Assembly (NCBI RefSeq): GCF_900155365.1
Contig: NZ_LT699738.1
Location: 1-45,023 of the forward strand
DNA length: 45,023 bases
From: Collinsella bouchesdurhonensis
GTDB lineage: Bacteria > Actinomycetota > Coriobacteriia > Coriobacteriales > Coriobacteriaceae
Reading direction: 5' to 3'
A model generated the notes under the pieces. It ran no database searches. It worked only from the letters and a program-made list of their open reading frames with translations, and was not told the origin of the DNA. Position 1 is the stretch's first letter. Each line of letters begins with the position of its first letter. This document shows, in pieces, positions 44,292 through 45,023 of this stretch. Both the position numbers and the translations under genes were made by a program.

Positions 44292-44367
44292 TGGAGCCTG
44301 CAACCAGACTTGAACTGGTGACCTCTTCGTTACCAACGAAGTGCTCTACCGACTGAGCTATACAGGC
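44292..44367 (-). tRNA. tRNA-Thr (GGT anticodon)
   Basis: Cloverleaf on the minus strand: acceptor GCCTGTA with TGCAGGC, anticodon stem CTTCG/CGAAG and loop TTGGTAA (anticodon GGT), T-arm CCAGTTCAAGTCTGG, 3' CCA encoded. Three bases from tRNA-Met. Confidence 0.93.
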
Positions 44368-44377
44368 AACATAAGGG

Positions 44378-44459
44378 TGGGAGCTATAGGATTCGAACCT
44401 ATGTAGGCAAAGCCAACGGGTTTACAGCCCGTCCCCATTAACCACTCGGGCAAACTCCC
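44378..44459 (-). tRNA. tRNA-Tyr (GTA anticodon)
   Basis: Minus-strand cloverleaf with acceptor GGGAGTT, anticodon loop CTGTAAA (anticodon GTA) and the long variable arm expected of bacterial tRNA-Tyr. The bases after the discriminator read CCC, so CCA must be added by the nucleotidyltransferase. First gene of the tRNA-tuf unit. Confidence 0.93.
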
Positions 44460-44770
44460 ACGTATGTTCTCGATTGCATTGGCTCTAAGCTTTTGCGCTC
44501 GCGAACGAAAGAGATATTACGACGCGGGCCGGCAACCTGTCAATCAGAAAGCTATAATACACGGTGCCGGGCGTATCTATATTTCTCTTTCCTGGGGTTT
44601 TGTTGCTTTAGGCAAGTGGAGCAGTGAATATGGTGTGAAGACCGCAGGTAATTGAGGGGGGTGTTCCTATAGTTTTGTCAACTGGGAAATGCTGTCCGCG
44701 CGACTGAATCGCGGCATGCTGACGCCAGGCCATTCGGCCGGTGGGCTCCAATCTGCTCGGTGCGCTTCGG
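44460..44770. other. Promoter region and end of the IS110-type element
   Basis: No gene is supported. The left half holds the tRNA-tuf promoter. From about 44650 rightward the DNA probably belongs to the end of the IS110-family element that follows the transposase stop. IS110-type elements keep non-coding ends, but the exact terminus cannot be read without an empty site. Confidence 0.5.
44514..44543 (-). promoter_or_regulatory. Promoter of the tRNA-Tyr/Thr/Met-tuf unit
   Basis: Reading leftward, TTGACA (44543-44538), 18 bases, then TAATAT (44519-44514), 55 bases ahead of tRNA-Tyr. The intervening bases are G+C-rich, a possible stringent-control discriminator. Confidence 0.82.
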
Positions 44771-45023
44771 CTAGGCGGCGTAAGGCACCCTGTCCCGCAT
44801 GACCGCGTAGATGACCTTCAGCCTCTTTCGCGCCAGCGCCTTGAGCGCCTTGCCGTGCGGCATGCCCCGCTCTCGGCACCTGGCGTAGTAGTCACCCCAT
44901 CTCCCCTCTGTCCGGGTAAGGCAGTTGCATGAGAATATGAGCAGGTTCTTCAGCCTCTTGTTTCCTTGGCGTGATGCCGTCACCGAGGAGATCGAGGTTC
45001 CCGACTGGCGGTTGCGCGGCGCC
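44771..45023 (-). CDS. IS110-family transposase, C-terminal part (5' end beyond the window)
   Basis: The frame is open at the right edge and ends at TAG 44771. About 83 residues are visible: APRNRQSGTSISSV, then TASRQGNKRLKNLLIFSCNCL and GMPHGKALKALARKRLKVIYAVMRDRVPY. This is the C-terminal Transposase_20 domain of IS110/IS116/IS902 elements, including the RQSGTS stretch with the probable catalytic serine. IS110 elements are guided by an element-encoded bridge RNA; the non-coding end that would encode it may lie outside the window. Whether the full gene is intact is unknown. Confidence 0.85.
   Translation of the reverse strand, partial: APRNRQSGTSISSVTASRQGNKRLKNLLIFSCNCLTRTEGRWGDYYARCRERGMPHGKALKALARKRLKVIYAVMRDRVPYAA

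Overview
The window looks like a piece of a high-G+C Actinomycetota chromosome of the Coriobacteriia type, most likely a gut Collinsella. I infer this from protein character, the gene neighbourhoods (tRNA-Tyr/Thr/Met, tuf, rpmG, tRNA-Trp, secE, nusG, rplK, rplA; amaP/DUF2273/asp23) and the gut-associated tet(W) cargo. No database search was possible.

Layout. (1) Bases 1 to about 9010 form an integrated element. It carries a ParA-type ATPase (open at the left edge), a degenerate YraN-like protein, small regulators, a tyrosine integrase with excisionase, a mobilisation-type ribbon-helix-helix protein and an XRE repressor. It ends exactly at the 3' end of guaA, a known target of genomic islands. 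Inside it lies a lower-G+C tet(W) cassette (about 2740-5340) with its leader-peptide attenuation region. The cassette is flanked by an N-terminal fragment of an unrecognised gene and a C-terminal fragment of a GmrSD/DUF1524-type restriction protein, so it appears to have replaced part of a defence locus. (2) 9010-15100: guaA, type I asparaginase, a small XRE regulator, a DUF1648 membrane protein, ychF and a multi-cluster Fe-S protein. (3) 15490-21264: groES-groEL, a YtcJ-like amidohydrolase and an M20 peptidase. (4) 21396-29656: zinc-ribbon membrane proteins, YitT, DUF2752, the asp23-type envelope stress operon, yebC, a dCMP-deaminase-like protein, lgt and a NifU-type scaffold. (5) 30050-32921: a three-gene ABC importer. 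(6) 33346-34734: a transglutaminase-like protein. (7) 34897-40007 (minus strand): leuA-leuC-leuD-leuB preceded by a leucine-rich leader peptide and a terminator, an apparent transcription attenuator. (8) 40191-44459 (minus strand): the translation/secretion cluster with four tRNAs. (9) At the right edge, the C-terminus of an IS110-family transposase.

The most unusual non-coding signals are: a pair of inverted structured repeats between leuC and leuD whose stems differ in sequence but keep their pairing; about ten copies of a TTTACTCCCC-type motif between the integrase module and guaA; a GTACG-based palindrome shared by the parA and xis/repressor control regions; a 128-bp MITE-like inverted repeat at 33030-33157; and an AAATGAGTGGCGG repeat cluster upstream of groES.
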